Of a DNA stretch of 64,000 bases, positions 45,287-55,119 are shown one piece after another (within the stretch, counting starts at the first letter, position 1; the number at the start of each line of letters is the position of its first letter). The stretch is from Ophioderma brevispina (taxonomy: Eukaryota; Echinodermata; Ophiuroidea; Amphilepidida; Ophiodermatidae). The DNA lies in NCBI GenBank assembly GCA_023653785.1, contig JAMKCH010084920.1:1-64000 (forward strand). The letters are read 5' to 3'. The notes beneath the pieces are model-generated. The model was not told the origin of the DNA. It did no database searches and saw nothing but the letters and a program-made list of their open reading frames with translations. The translations under genes were made by a program, and so were the position numbers.

Positions 45287-46772
45287 TAGTAGGGCATAAA
45301 TGAGAATCCTATTCTCGAAGTTTGGGGAGGTTTTTAATGTGTTTTTCTATAGTTTGAATGATGCTGAATCATACATTTTTGGTCCAACCTCTGAGAAATG
45401 TGGGGATTGTTTTAAAAATAAGGGTAAAATCAATACAGGGTAAATTTTGAAATCAGGTCAAATTATAAATACGGGCGTAAATGTACACCAATAGACCAGT
45501 TAACATCCTATGTCACTCCTGCGAATCCATTCCTGCGAATCGTTATGGCCCATAGTATTAAAACTCTAACAGATACAATTGCCCAGTGTGTAACAGTCAG
45601 GCCGACCTATTTTAAGATACCAGACCGTAACATGTTTACAAACATTGCTATTAACTGGTCTATACATTGGTCTTGTTATAAAAAGGTATAGTTTGTCTAG
45701 GTTCCGACCTTTAGGTTACACACCACTAACTCACTTATACACAGTAGTCTATGGGAACAATGGCAACTTTGAGCATGTTTCTTTCACATTTAAAACTCTC
45801 ACAGAGGAAGTACAACAACATCACCCCAAAGTACAAGCTAAAATCACCAAATAACCAAATTTTGAACATACGATGACCAGACAATTTTTTAGTTACGAAT
45901 CACCAAACTCGACCGATGTCAGACCGGCAACCCAAGATTCTCTATAGTCGCCAAAGCTAGTAATTTGCAAATCGATGTGAAATTGATGACCGCGGAGTAA
46001 ATTACCTCAAATTCACTGTCCAAATGCCACTTAGTTTAAGAAAACATACCAGTCTACCATGACAATTATGAAATTTCATCACTTTCTTAATATAACTAGT
46101 GCATTTTCAGACATTTTAAAGCACTTTTTCCAGATGCCATGCAAGAAAGTAGTCCACCCAAGATGTTTGATCCTTACGGCAGCCAGGTTAGTGGTGTATA
46201 ACCTTTAGCTGCACAGGTACAGCCCTATTAACGTTCAAGGTCATCCTGGGGTAAAACTTGCCCAATGCTCCGTTTTTGTTGAAACTGGTGTTAAATTGTT
46301 CGTCTTCACACAGTTTGGTATTTAGTTGCATAATTAGTGGGCAAAATGCAACATGGGTCTATGTAGTATAGGGAGTCACCAAAACTTGACTTCAAAATTG
46401 TATACAGAGCTGTCACCCAAAGAATTAAAATTGTGTTTCATTATTTACCAGAGCAATAGTTTGACACCAGTTTCAACAAAATTTGAGCATTGGATAATTT
46501 TAAACTCGGGATGACCTTGAACATTATCATTGCTGTAACTGTCTAACTAAAGCTCGGAACCTAGACAAACTATACCTTTTTCTAATCCGTATAATGAGGC
46601 AATTTACACACAATTTGACTTAATTTCAAATTTGCTCTTTTATTTTACAATGTTCCCACATTTCCCAGAGGATGGACCCAAAAATTCTAATTCAGCGCTC
46701 TTCAAACTATAGAAAAACATCTTCAAACCTTCCCCAAACTTCGAAAACAGGATTCTCATTCTGACCACACTA
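45287..46772. mobile_element. Foldback DNA element, TAGTAGGG family, copy 1
   Basis: The left end TAGTAGGGCATAAATGAGAA and right end ATTCTCATTCTGACCACACTA are inverted, with TA at the insertion edges. Arms include ATTCTCGAAGTTTGGGGAGG against CTTCCCCAAACTTCGAAAAC, and CCAACCTCTGAGAAATGTGG against CCACATTTCCCAGAGGATGG. A second inner pair (AAGGTCATCCTGGGGTAAAA at 46240 against CGGGATGACCTTGA at 46507) shows it is a long hairpin. The segment 45730-46190 is a central insert. No protein-coding capacity. Confidence 0.83.
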
Positions 46773-47755
46773 TAGTAGTGGTCAACCCATGTGGCACCAG
46801 AGGAAAAGTTTTGGACGAAAGCGTCGTTAGTTGGGGAGGAGAGAGGAGGCAGAATATGTGCCCCGATTCAACTGTTTCATGAACAAACAAAGACAATTTA
46901 AAAAACACTCAAAAATTACATATTTTTACATAGAGAGTACAAAGACTTTTGTTCCTTCGTATCCAAACTACGAAAACGCTCTAAATTCAATAACATGCAA
47001 CTGACCTGGTGCATTGAATACCATTGAAGCAAATGCGCTTACACAGAAGTTTTGAGAGTTAGCAGACTTGAGGGTTCATGAGCAGATTGATTTTCTCTGC
47101 TATTCGGGACTGAAGGGATCAAGCTGTCTCATAGTATAGTATAGCGTGGAATTTTAATTCCAACCACTGCACATGCCCGTCATTCAATGCTCATACCTTC
47201 AGGGAAAAGTCTAGATGGTGACACGATGGGTTGAATCTACTATAACGACATTTCAAACTGAACACCGCGCCGTTGACAATTGTTATGATCTACCACTGGC
47301 CCGGTAGCCGTAGTGATACGAAAAGAGGATTCAAACCAGACAAAGGTTATGTGAAAGCTAATTTGTCTTTGGTTGGCCTCATGGCTGCAGCAAAAATTGT
47401 CAGTTTTTGCTTACAATCTTGTGAAGGATGTTATTCACACACACACAGACAAAGAAACAAGAGGTCACTAGACACTTTCAAATTCAACAGTTTTGATTTA
47501 AACTGCACTAACACAACAACACTCTTGGCTGGATGACTATCTCTGTTCCCTTGTAGTTCACCAGTGACCCATAATAATACAAAACTTTATGCAGTCCAAG
47601 GTGACTTGCTCTTTAACAGTTATGAAGGTTCTGTTTTTTATTTCATGTCAGCATAGCCATGATGTCAGACATGATTCATTTGTTCATTGTGGGTATAGAC
47701 AGTTAGTGTAACTCACATTAATGAAACTCCATTCCTCGTTTAAACACTTTTATAT
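46773..47755. other. Unassigned spacer between two foldback copies
   Basis: No gene is supported. 47273-47536 is an 87-codon open frame without domain or splice support. Confidence 0.4.
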
Positions 47756-48644
47756 TAGTAGGGTTATATAAGAATCATATTCTAGAAGTTTGGGGAAGAA
47801 GGTTTGAAGATATTTTCTATAGTTTGAAGGGTGCTGAATCAGAATTTTTGGGTCCAACCTCGGAGAAATGTGGGGACATTGTAAAATATATAGTAACGGT
47901 GAAGTCAAGTGAAATTGTGTTTAAATGTACACCAATGCATTTGTCTCATACGGATTGGAAAAAAAGTGTGTCCAACTTCGGAGAAATGTGGGAAACATTG
48001 TAAAATAAGGGGGATATAATTATTAAAGGGGTAAATTTGAAATCAAGTGAAATTGTGTTTAAATGTACACAAATGTATTTGTCTCATGATAAGGATTAAA
48101 AATGTATAGTTTGTTTAGGTTTTGACCTACAGTTAAATGGCTACAACCGTGATAAGATTCAAGGTCATCCTGTGGCAAAAGTTATATGCAGATTTTTCTA
48201 AATCTGGTGTCAAATTATTGCTATGGTCATACTGAAGCAGAAAATCCATTTTAATTTTTTGGGTCAAAGCTCTGTATACAATTTGGAGGTGACCCCATAG
48301 ACCATGTAGACCCTTGTTACATTTTGCCCACTAATTACTACACAAAATGCCAAACGTTGCAAGATAAGACAAGATAAACAATTTAACACCAGTTTCAACA
48401 AAATCAAAGCACTGGGTAAGTTTTACCCCTGGATGACATTGAACCTTTAAAGGGCTGTACCTGTTTAACCAAAGGTCAGAACCTAGACAAACTATACCCT
48501 TTTTCAATCCTTGTAACGAGACCAATGAATTGGTATACATTTAAACACAATATTCTGATTCAGCACCCTTTAAACCAAAGAAAAACATCTTCAAACCTTC
48601 TTCTCCAAACTTCGAGAATAAGATCATCGTTCATAACCCTACTA
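47756..48644. mobile_element. Foldback DNA element, TAGTAGGG family, copy 2
   Basis: Ends TAGTAGGGTTATATAAGAAT and ATAACCCTACTA, flanked by TAT-rich target. Arms share AAGTTTGGGGAAGAAGGTTT against AACCTTCTTCTCCAAACTTC, and TCCAACCTCGGAGAAATGTG. The inner pair AAGGTCATCCTGTGGCAAAA and TGGATGACATTGAACC matches copy 1. The segment from 47862 to 48080 has two tandem versions of GGAGAAATGTGGG...CATTGTAAAAT. 889 bp, non-coding, with a TA-type target as in Tc1/mariner-like elements (inference). Confidence 0.83.
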
Positions 48645-48708
48645 TATGAAGAGCTAAAGAGGACTGCATTGACTATTTCATTGTTCAAAGTATTTCATTA
48701 TTGCCCAG

Positions 48709-48754
48709 GAGTAGAAGAATCCAAATCTGGTGGATCCATGCAGAAAACATCTGT
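48709..48754 (+). CDS. Possible isolated exon
   Basis: TTCATTATTGCCCAG acceptor, 46 bp open stretch reading VEESKSGGSMQKTS, then canonical donor GTAAGT at 48755. No frameshift. It lies 23 kb beyond the last coiled-coil exon, so it may be a further exon of that gene after a long intron, part of another gene, or chance. Nothing around it confirms it. Confidence 0.3.
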
Positions 48755-48954
48755 GTAAGTGTCAAGTAACATTTCCAAAAAAGGTGTGATTCTTTTGTTT
48801 TAAAAATATCAAAATTTTGTGTAGGAAATGTTGCTAGCTTCGTTCTAGAACATAAGGGACTGTATTATGTTGGTGGGTGTACTCCTAGTTTGTTAACCCC
48901 CTGGGCACTGCGCCCCGCTTATTCCATCAGCGTCTAAACACTATTCAGTGCCGT

Positions 48955-49150
48955 AACCAACGTGGGGGGGGGCCAATCCCCCCAAATGGAACCCTTCCCC
49001 CCCCCCCCGCCAGCCCCCCCAAATGGACTGACCTTTTGGAAACAGTGGGTCTATGGAGAAGACCCAAATTATCCCCCTCAAAAAATAACCCTTGCACCCC
49101 TTCTTCCCCCCCCCCCCCCATTTGCAAAGGTCTGGTTACGCACGACACTA
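48955..49150 (-). repeat. G-tract dispersed repeat, inverted copy of 24300
   Basis: Read on the minus strand: CCAGACCTTTGCAAATGGGG, then TTATTTTTTGAGGGGGATAA, TTTGGGTCTTCTCC and TTTGGGGGGGCTGGCGGGG, the same order as at 24.3-24.5 kb. C-runs of 9-14 bases sit at 48999-49020 and 49106-49120. Open frames here are proline- or glycine-rich artefacts. Confidence 0.78.
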
Positions 49151-49739
49151 TTTTTGTTATTGCGAGAAGGTGGGGGTACGTTGCCTGATCTCTATACGCT
49201 GGATTGGCTACACAACAGTAATTGTAAATATTAAGATGAAATGGGAACTGTCGGGCATCTTGGCCTAAACCGAAACACAATACCATTCCAGAGACACCTG
49301 TTACAGAAGTGTATCCCGGGATCCCGGTGCACGTTTGAGACAGGTGTTGCCATCCCATAACGCGCAAGTACCATGAGCTCACTTGAATTGGCTTGATTCT
49401 GTATCTGTTATGTCGCTTATCCCACATTTCCAATGAGAACAATTTTGTATAAATGACCGGCTCTTAACCACCTGCTTGGGCTTCTTTTTTTGGATGACCA
49501 ATATGGCTCTCAGTGCTTCAATTACGAAGCCCAGGTTTCCAAATCCATTGTATAGAGATGAGTGGATCCTTGACAAACCAAAACAACACTCCAATTATCT
49601 ACCAAGAGGCAAGATAATGGAAACATTTTGTGCGTTAATGGGGAAAGGGCTTTTTAAAATAATCGATCAAGGATGCACAGAGTGCTCATCTCTCTTCCTT
49701 TGGTGATGGGAACTTCGCGCACGACCTTGCCCGGCACGA
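49151..49739. other. Unassigned
   Basis: Moderately GC-rich with CACAATACCATTCCAGAGAC and CCCGGGATCCCGG (49315-49327, a near-palindrome). The overlapping open frames at 48945-49442, 49379-49594 and 49476-49706 give no domain. Confidence 0.4.
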
Positions 49740-49890
49740 CACTTTACCTTGCCTACTTTAAAATTCTACAGAATACAAATCATTTTTACTAACATAATAC
49801 CCTAATCCTAGGGCCAAAAATTAAAAAAAAAGAAATTGTTACACGTAAAACTTCAAAGCTGGGGTGGTACGTAAGGAACTCTATGTTTTC
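49740..49890. mobile_element. Foldback MITE, family of 29329 and 40215
   Basis: CCCTAATCCTAGGGCCAAAA centre, with GAAATTGTTACACGT and GGTACGTAAGGAACTC at the right. Read inverted, it aligns with TGTAACAAATTATTTTTTAT and TTTTTGGCCTTAGGGTTAGG at 40.3 kb. Confidence 0.6.
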
Positions 49891-49976
49891 ATATCTGCAG
49901 GATATGAAAAATCTTGACTAACGCTGAAAAAAATCAGGCAGTATTAAAAGTGGTTGATATACAAAGTTATTCTTAA

Positions 49977-50272
49977 AGGTCCCAGGAAATGCAAATAGAA
50001 TTGATGTGGTTTTTGTCAAGTCTACAAAGAGGGACCAGAAGGCATTCAATATTTGGGTTGGTGATGACATCATTTTGTGGTATCATTGATTTTCAGAGAG
50101 TAATAGAAGATTCCAGGTGACTGGTGTGAATCTATTCATGACAATGACTGAAAATCAATAGTTTTACTAATGATGTCACTGGTAGTGTATTCTTTTTTTC
50201 TGGCCCTGTTTATTGGAATGGAATGTCCCATAAAGATTTGGAGTAGGTTTATCATCTCATTTCCTGGGACCT
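49977..50272. mobile_element. piggyBac-like MITE with AGGTCCCAGGAAATG ends
   Basis: TTAA at 49973-49976 and 50273-50276 flanks perfect 15 bp ends AGGTCCCAGGAAATG and CATTTCCTGGGACCT. The middle folds (GATGACATCATTTTG, GATTTTCAG against CTGAAAATC, ATGATGTCACTGG). 296 bp. The right two thirds are included in the tandem duplication that starts at 50088. Confidence 0.88.
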
Positions 50273-52112
50273 TTAACACTTAGTGGAGGAGAAGGTCGGT
50301 CTTTGTGTATTTTCTTTTAAATCAACATCGTCAGGTATCAAGGACTACACACAGTTAATAAAGGAAAATAAAGGTCAATGTCATTCATTGTTGTTAGAGA
50401 AGTTGTCTCATATTGGATAATGGTGTCCTGTTGAGATTATATAAGGTATTCAATTTTCAGCTCGTTATAGTTCGCTAAACCACCTTTTTATCCTTCTATA
50501 AAACATGGTGGTAAATTGAATAGAAATGAGTACAGCAATAAGTTCGGGACTTGGTTCTATCACAAAGATTTTAAGTTACAACTTACCGGCAACATCTGCA
50601 GAGTTTTGGTGGACATTCGTTTCTTTTTCAATTAAATGATAAATTACAGTCAAAATTATTGAACTCACAAGTAGAAACCTAAAAGTTTGATTTTAATTCG
50701 CGAACGAAGCCAGTTCAGTCTAAAGGGGCGGTGATAACATCTGTAATTTTGTTCAATGACATACAATAGGAACAATGTAATACCAGTAAAAACACTGTCT
50801 CTGGCAGTTCCAATAAAGAAGGGCATCGAAGGCTTTATGCGCGACCATAATCGGGTGGATTTTACTATTCAAAAGCCATCATTGCTTGAAGCCTCAATGT
50901 ACCATTACTCTCTAAATGCTAAAAGAGTGAAAATCACTCTTTTCAAGGAGTGACTCTAGGGACCAGTCTTTGTTGAGTAAAGTTATGTCTTTTTTAGAGT
51001 GAATGCTGTCAACTCTTCACTATTATGAGGAGTGACAATTCATTGATGAAGAGAATCATTCAACCAAAGTTTACTTTTAACGAGGTAAAATGTAAATCAA
51101 ACAAAGGGATGTCCTTGGAGTCGTTCTCCTTGAAGGTTGATTTCATCGGTTGCATTTAGAGAGTAGTGTATGGTCCCTTGGTCAATGCCATCCAGAAAAG
51201 AAATTGATGATGGTATTTTATTCCATTTTCAAAAAATGTGAAACCTTTACGATGACATACCCAATAAAAGGTAATGATAATATGATTAGAATGAGTATAT
51301 AGAAAATTAAGTGGGGAAAAATTACTTGGCGAAGTATGTAACCAAAATTAATATTCTTTGATCATGTTGATCCCATGGCCAAAAATGGCTTCGGTTGCGC
51401 ACCTGAAAACGCCAAGATAAAACGCATTATCTGATCATGCCGTGTTGTGTAAAGTTTGTAAACCCATAACACTGATCCATGACATTCTTTTGATGTAATT
51501 GTCTGAGTTACTTACTTACAAAATGAATGGAAATGGCAAGGTGACCGTGGACTTCAAAAAATAGGGGCCCCTTCGTGGTGGCAAATGATATTCTTCAAGT
51601 GGTTTCAAACTGTAAGTCCCAATCTATCCAAGAATACCCTCTTCAGTAGGTAATTTTGTATTTGTGGAAACGTGCTGTGTCTATTTAAGGTGTCAACTGT
51701 AAACAAACCACTTTGGCATGAAAACATTGTATCAATTGGTGTCACTGAAAGTAATCATATTTCATTCCAATACCTGTTTTTGTCCAGATCATTGCTTTTT
51801 ACCTGTTGTGTTGTGGGAACGTGGAACTTTTCAAAATGCATGAGAAACACTACACGAACACGGTATGGTTTGTTAACCTTGGCAAATGCGACTTCAAGTT
51901 TGGACTTCTGGTTATTTTAGACTTCCTGGGAGGCGGAGAGTGTTAATTTAGTGTGTACGGAATCTGACAACTGACACCGAAAAATAAAATTTGACGAAAA
52001 TGAGCCCCAAAAATGGTATGGATATGGCAAACAATTAGTCAAAATTAAGGCAAATTTGCCATTTTGGGAAGGGGGGGGGGGTGTACAGCGAAACGAAAGA
52101 ACACTTCTTAAA
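50088..52112 (+). repeat. ~2.0 kb tandem duplication, unit 1
   Basis: From GATTTTCAGAGAGTAATAGA to GAAAGAACACTTCTTAAA. The same order restarts at 52113. Landmarks shared with unit 2 include GAATCTATTCATGACAATGA, CACACAGTTAATAAAGGAAA, GGAACGTGGAACTTTTC or GGAACGTGACC, and CTACACGAACACGGTATGGT. Differences are dominated by one-base insertions and deletions. No gene is supported inside. Confidence 0.93.
50901..51174. mobile_element. MITE inside the duplicated unit
   Basis: ACCATTACTCTCTAAATG at the left pairs with CATTTAGAGAGTAGTGTATGGT at the right. The interior holds the hairpin AAGAGTGAAAATCACTCTT, and GGAGTGACTCTAGG opposite TTGGAGTCGTTCTCC. The copy in unit 2 is at about 52920-53195. Confidence 0.75.
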
Positions 52113-54138
52113 GATTTTCAGAGAGTAATAGAGAAGAGATTCCAGCGGATGGTGTGATGTGAATCTATTCATGACAATGACTGAAAATCAATAGTTTTAC
52201 TATGATGTCACTGTAGTGTATTCTTTTTTTTTCTGGCACTGTTTATGCGAATGGAATGTCCCATAAAGATTTGGGAGTACGGTTATCATCTCATTTCCTG
52301 GGACTGTAACACTTAGTGGAGGAGAGGTCCGGTCTTGTTGTATTTTTCTTTTAAATCACATCGTAGTTATTCAAAGGACTAACACACAGTTAATAAAGGA
52401 AAATAAGGGTCAAAATGTCATGTCATTGTGTTAGAGAAATTGTCTCATATGAATCATGGTGTCCTTTTGAATATATACAGGTATTCAATTTCCGCGTTAT
52501 TAGTCGCTAAACCCCCTTTTATCCTTTAAAAAATGGGTGGATACTAATTGGTAGAAATGAGGTACAGCAATAAGTTAGGGATCCGTGGTTCTACAAAAGA
52601 TTTTAAGGTACAACTTTACCGGCACATCTGCATGGTTGTTCACAGTCTTTTTTCAAAAATGATAAATACCGTCAAAATTATTGAAATCTCACAGTAGAAC
52701 CTATAAAAGGTAATTTTAATCGCGGAACGAAGCCAGTTCCGTCTAAAATGGGCGGTGTGAGAACCTGTAATTTTGTCAACTGCATACAATAGTAACAATG
52801 TAATACTACGTAACATGTCTCTGCAGTTCCAAATAAAGAAGGGAATCTGAAGTGCTTTTATGCGCTACAAACGGGTGGATTTACTTATAATAACGCCATC
52901 ATTTGCCTTGAGCCTCAATGTACCTACTCTCTAATGTAAAGAGTGAAAATCCTCTTTCAAAGGAGTGACTCTAGGACCAGTCTTTGTTGGGTTAAATTTA
53001 TGTCTTTTTTAGAGTGTTGAATGCTGTCAATTTTTCACTATTATGAGAGTGACAATCATTGATGAAGAGTAACATAACCAAAGTTACTTTTTTTAAAGAG
53101 TAAAATTTAACTCCAACAAAGAAATGGTCATGGAGTCGCTCCTTGAAGGATTGATTTTCACTCGTTTACATTTAGAGAGTAGTGTATGTCCCTGGTCACT
53201 GCCATCCAGAAAAGAAATGAGATGAGTATTTTAGTCTTTTCATGACAGAAAAATGTGCACCTACGATGATTGGACATACCAATAAAAGGTTAATTGATAA
53301 TATTATTGAATAGTATATAGAAATTAGTGGGGAAAATTACTTGGCGAAGTATGCTAACCAAAATTAATATTCTTTGATCATGTTTGATCTATGCAAAAAT
53401 GGCTTCGGTTGCGCAACTGAAACGAAGATAAAACGCATTTATATGCTCATGCGTGTTGTGTAAATTGTCTCTGTAAACATAACATGATCCATGACATTCT
53501 TGTGATGTAATGTCTGAAGGGTACGTACTTACAAAAAGACTGGAAAGGGCAAGGTGACCGTGACTTCAAACAATAGGGCCCTTCTTGGTGGCAATTATAT
53601 TCTTTACAAGTTGGTTTCCAAACTGTAAGTCCCAATCTATCCAAGAATGACCTCTTCAGCTGTAATTTTGTATTTGGCTGAAACGTGCTTTGTCTTTTAA
53701 GGTTGCAAACTGTAACAAAACCACTTTGGCATTGAAAAACATTGTATCAATGGTTGATGCACATGAAGTAATCGATATTTCCTTCCACTACTAGTTTTTT
53801 CCAATCATTGCCTTTTACCTTGTTTGTGGTTGTGGGGAACGTGACCTTCAAAATGCATGAGAAACACTACACGAACACGGTATGGTTTGTTAACATGGCA
53901 AATGCGACGTCAAGTTGGATCTTGGTTTATTTTGGACTCCTGGGAGGCGGAGAGTGTTAAATGTTTAGTGTGTACGGAATCTGACAACTGACCCCGAAAA
54001 ATAAAATTGACGAACGAAAAATGAGACCCCAAAATGGTCTGGTTATGGAAACAATTTAGTCAAAATTTAAGGCAAATTTGCCATTTTTGGGAAGGGGGGG
54101 TTGCTACGAGAGAAACGAAGAACCAGTCTAAAGATTTT
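52113..54138 (+). repeat. ~2.0 kb tandem duplication, unit 2
   Basis: Head-to-tail copy of 50088-52112, ending at GAAACGAAGAACCAGTCTAA then AGATTTT. In many places one copy has an extra or missing base relative to the other, often in short homopolymers, in both directions. That points to sequencing or consensus noise or uncollapsed haplotypes at least as much as to biological divergence. Confidence 0.93.
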
Positions 54139-54264
54139 GGGAGACGAAAGCTGGGAAAGCAAAAGCCACTCCTTATCACCAATTGGGAAAGCACTCTTAT
54201 TACACCTTAAAAAAAAATCATTTATATGCTTTTTACATAGATAACGTTAGGGAAGAAAGGCAAG

Positions 54265-54450
54265 TTTTAGAAGTAAGAGGAAACCGGAGTACCCGGAGAA
54301 AACATGCGAGGCCGAGTTTGGACTGGAAACAAACGAACATGAAATCGGAGGTGGAGACCGAGGTTCGAACTGGGACCACAGTGATAGTGCGGAGGCCGGA
54401 AGAGCTGGAAGACTCTGCGCTAACCCGACTCCCCTGCTATGGAAGTAGGA
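54265..54450 (-). mobile_element. tRNA-derived SINE, minus strand
   Basis: Read on the minus strand: GGGTTAGCGCAGAGTCTTCC (box-A-like, near 54411-54430), then CCCAGTTCGAACCTCGG (box B, near 54360-54376), then the core TTTTCTCCGGGTACTCCGG (54284-54302), a segment widely conserved in marine invertebrate SINEs (Nin-DC-like; family name from memory). Non-coding. Confidence 0.8.
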
Positions 54451-55119
54451 CCATCGCTCCATGGGTATGGACATTTGCACAATCTGGCAGCAACATAATT
54501 TAGGACACGTTACATTTTCTGAGGACACAAATTTCTGCAAATCGAGGGTTTACTGCATCTGGGTTTACTGCAATCTGGCACCATATGCAATAGCTGCCAT
54601 TTGTCAGTGTTCTTATTAAGTGTTAGACTTGCCAAATCTAACACATACCCAGGTCAAAATTTCCAGTTGATTCCAGACCAAATGGTTTCAACTGGAACCA
54701 GTTGAAAAATCCAGTTGATCCCAGTTGAATATCCAGTTGAAGTAGTTGATTCCGTGACGGAAAATGGAAACAATTTTCCAAACTAGGTTTTACTGACAGT
54801 TTTTGAACCACGTTTAAGACCAGTTACAAAAACAGTTAAAAACAGTTTGAAACCATGTTAGTCCCCGTCACGGAAAATGGAACAAAATTTTAAAATGGAT
54901 AATGGAATTTGACCTGGGATATGGCAGCTATTGCAGATGGGGCCTTTTGCCATAAACCTCGAAATTGCACTTGATTGGGTTGTAGAACAAGTATGTTCCA
55001 GAAGTATATTGGACAACAAGTAGAAATGGGTATTGTTTATATGTAACCAAACAATAGTTGTACCAGACAGTTCCAGCCCATAATCTTCTGTACATCCCTG
55101 GAAGATGACAATTGCTAAG
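54451..55119. other. Short-period repeat: CCAGTTGA words
   Basis: 54660-54750 repeats CCAGTTGATTCCAG, CCAGTTGAAAAATCCAG and CCAGTTGAATATCCAG; 54780-54860 repeats ACAGTTTTTGAACCA and ACAGTTTGAAACCA; ACGGAAAATGGAA occurs at 54757 and 54871. This is a local degenerate microduplication with no coding content. Confidence 0.6.

Noticed and set aside
48945..49442. Minus-strand ORF of 165 codons
   Set aside because: Driven by G-tract repeat sequence (poly-Gly/Pro translation), with no domain.
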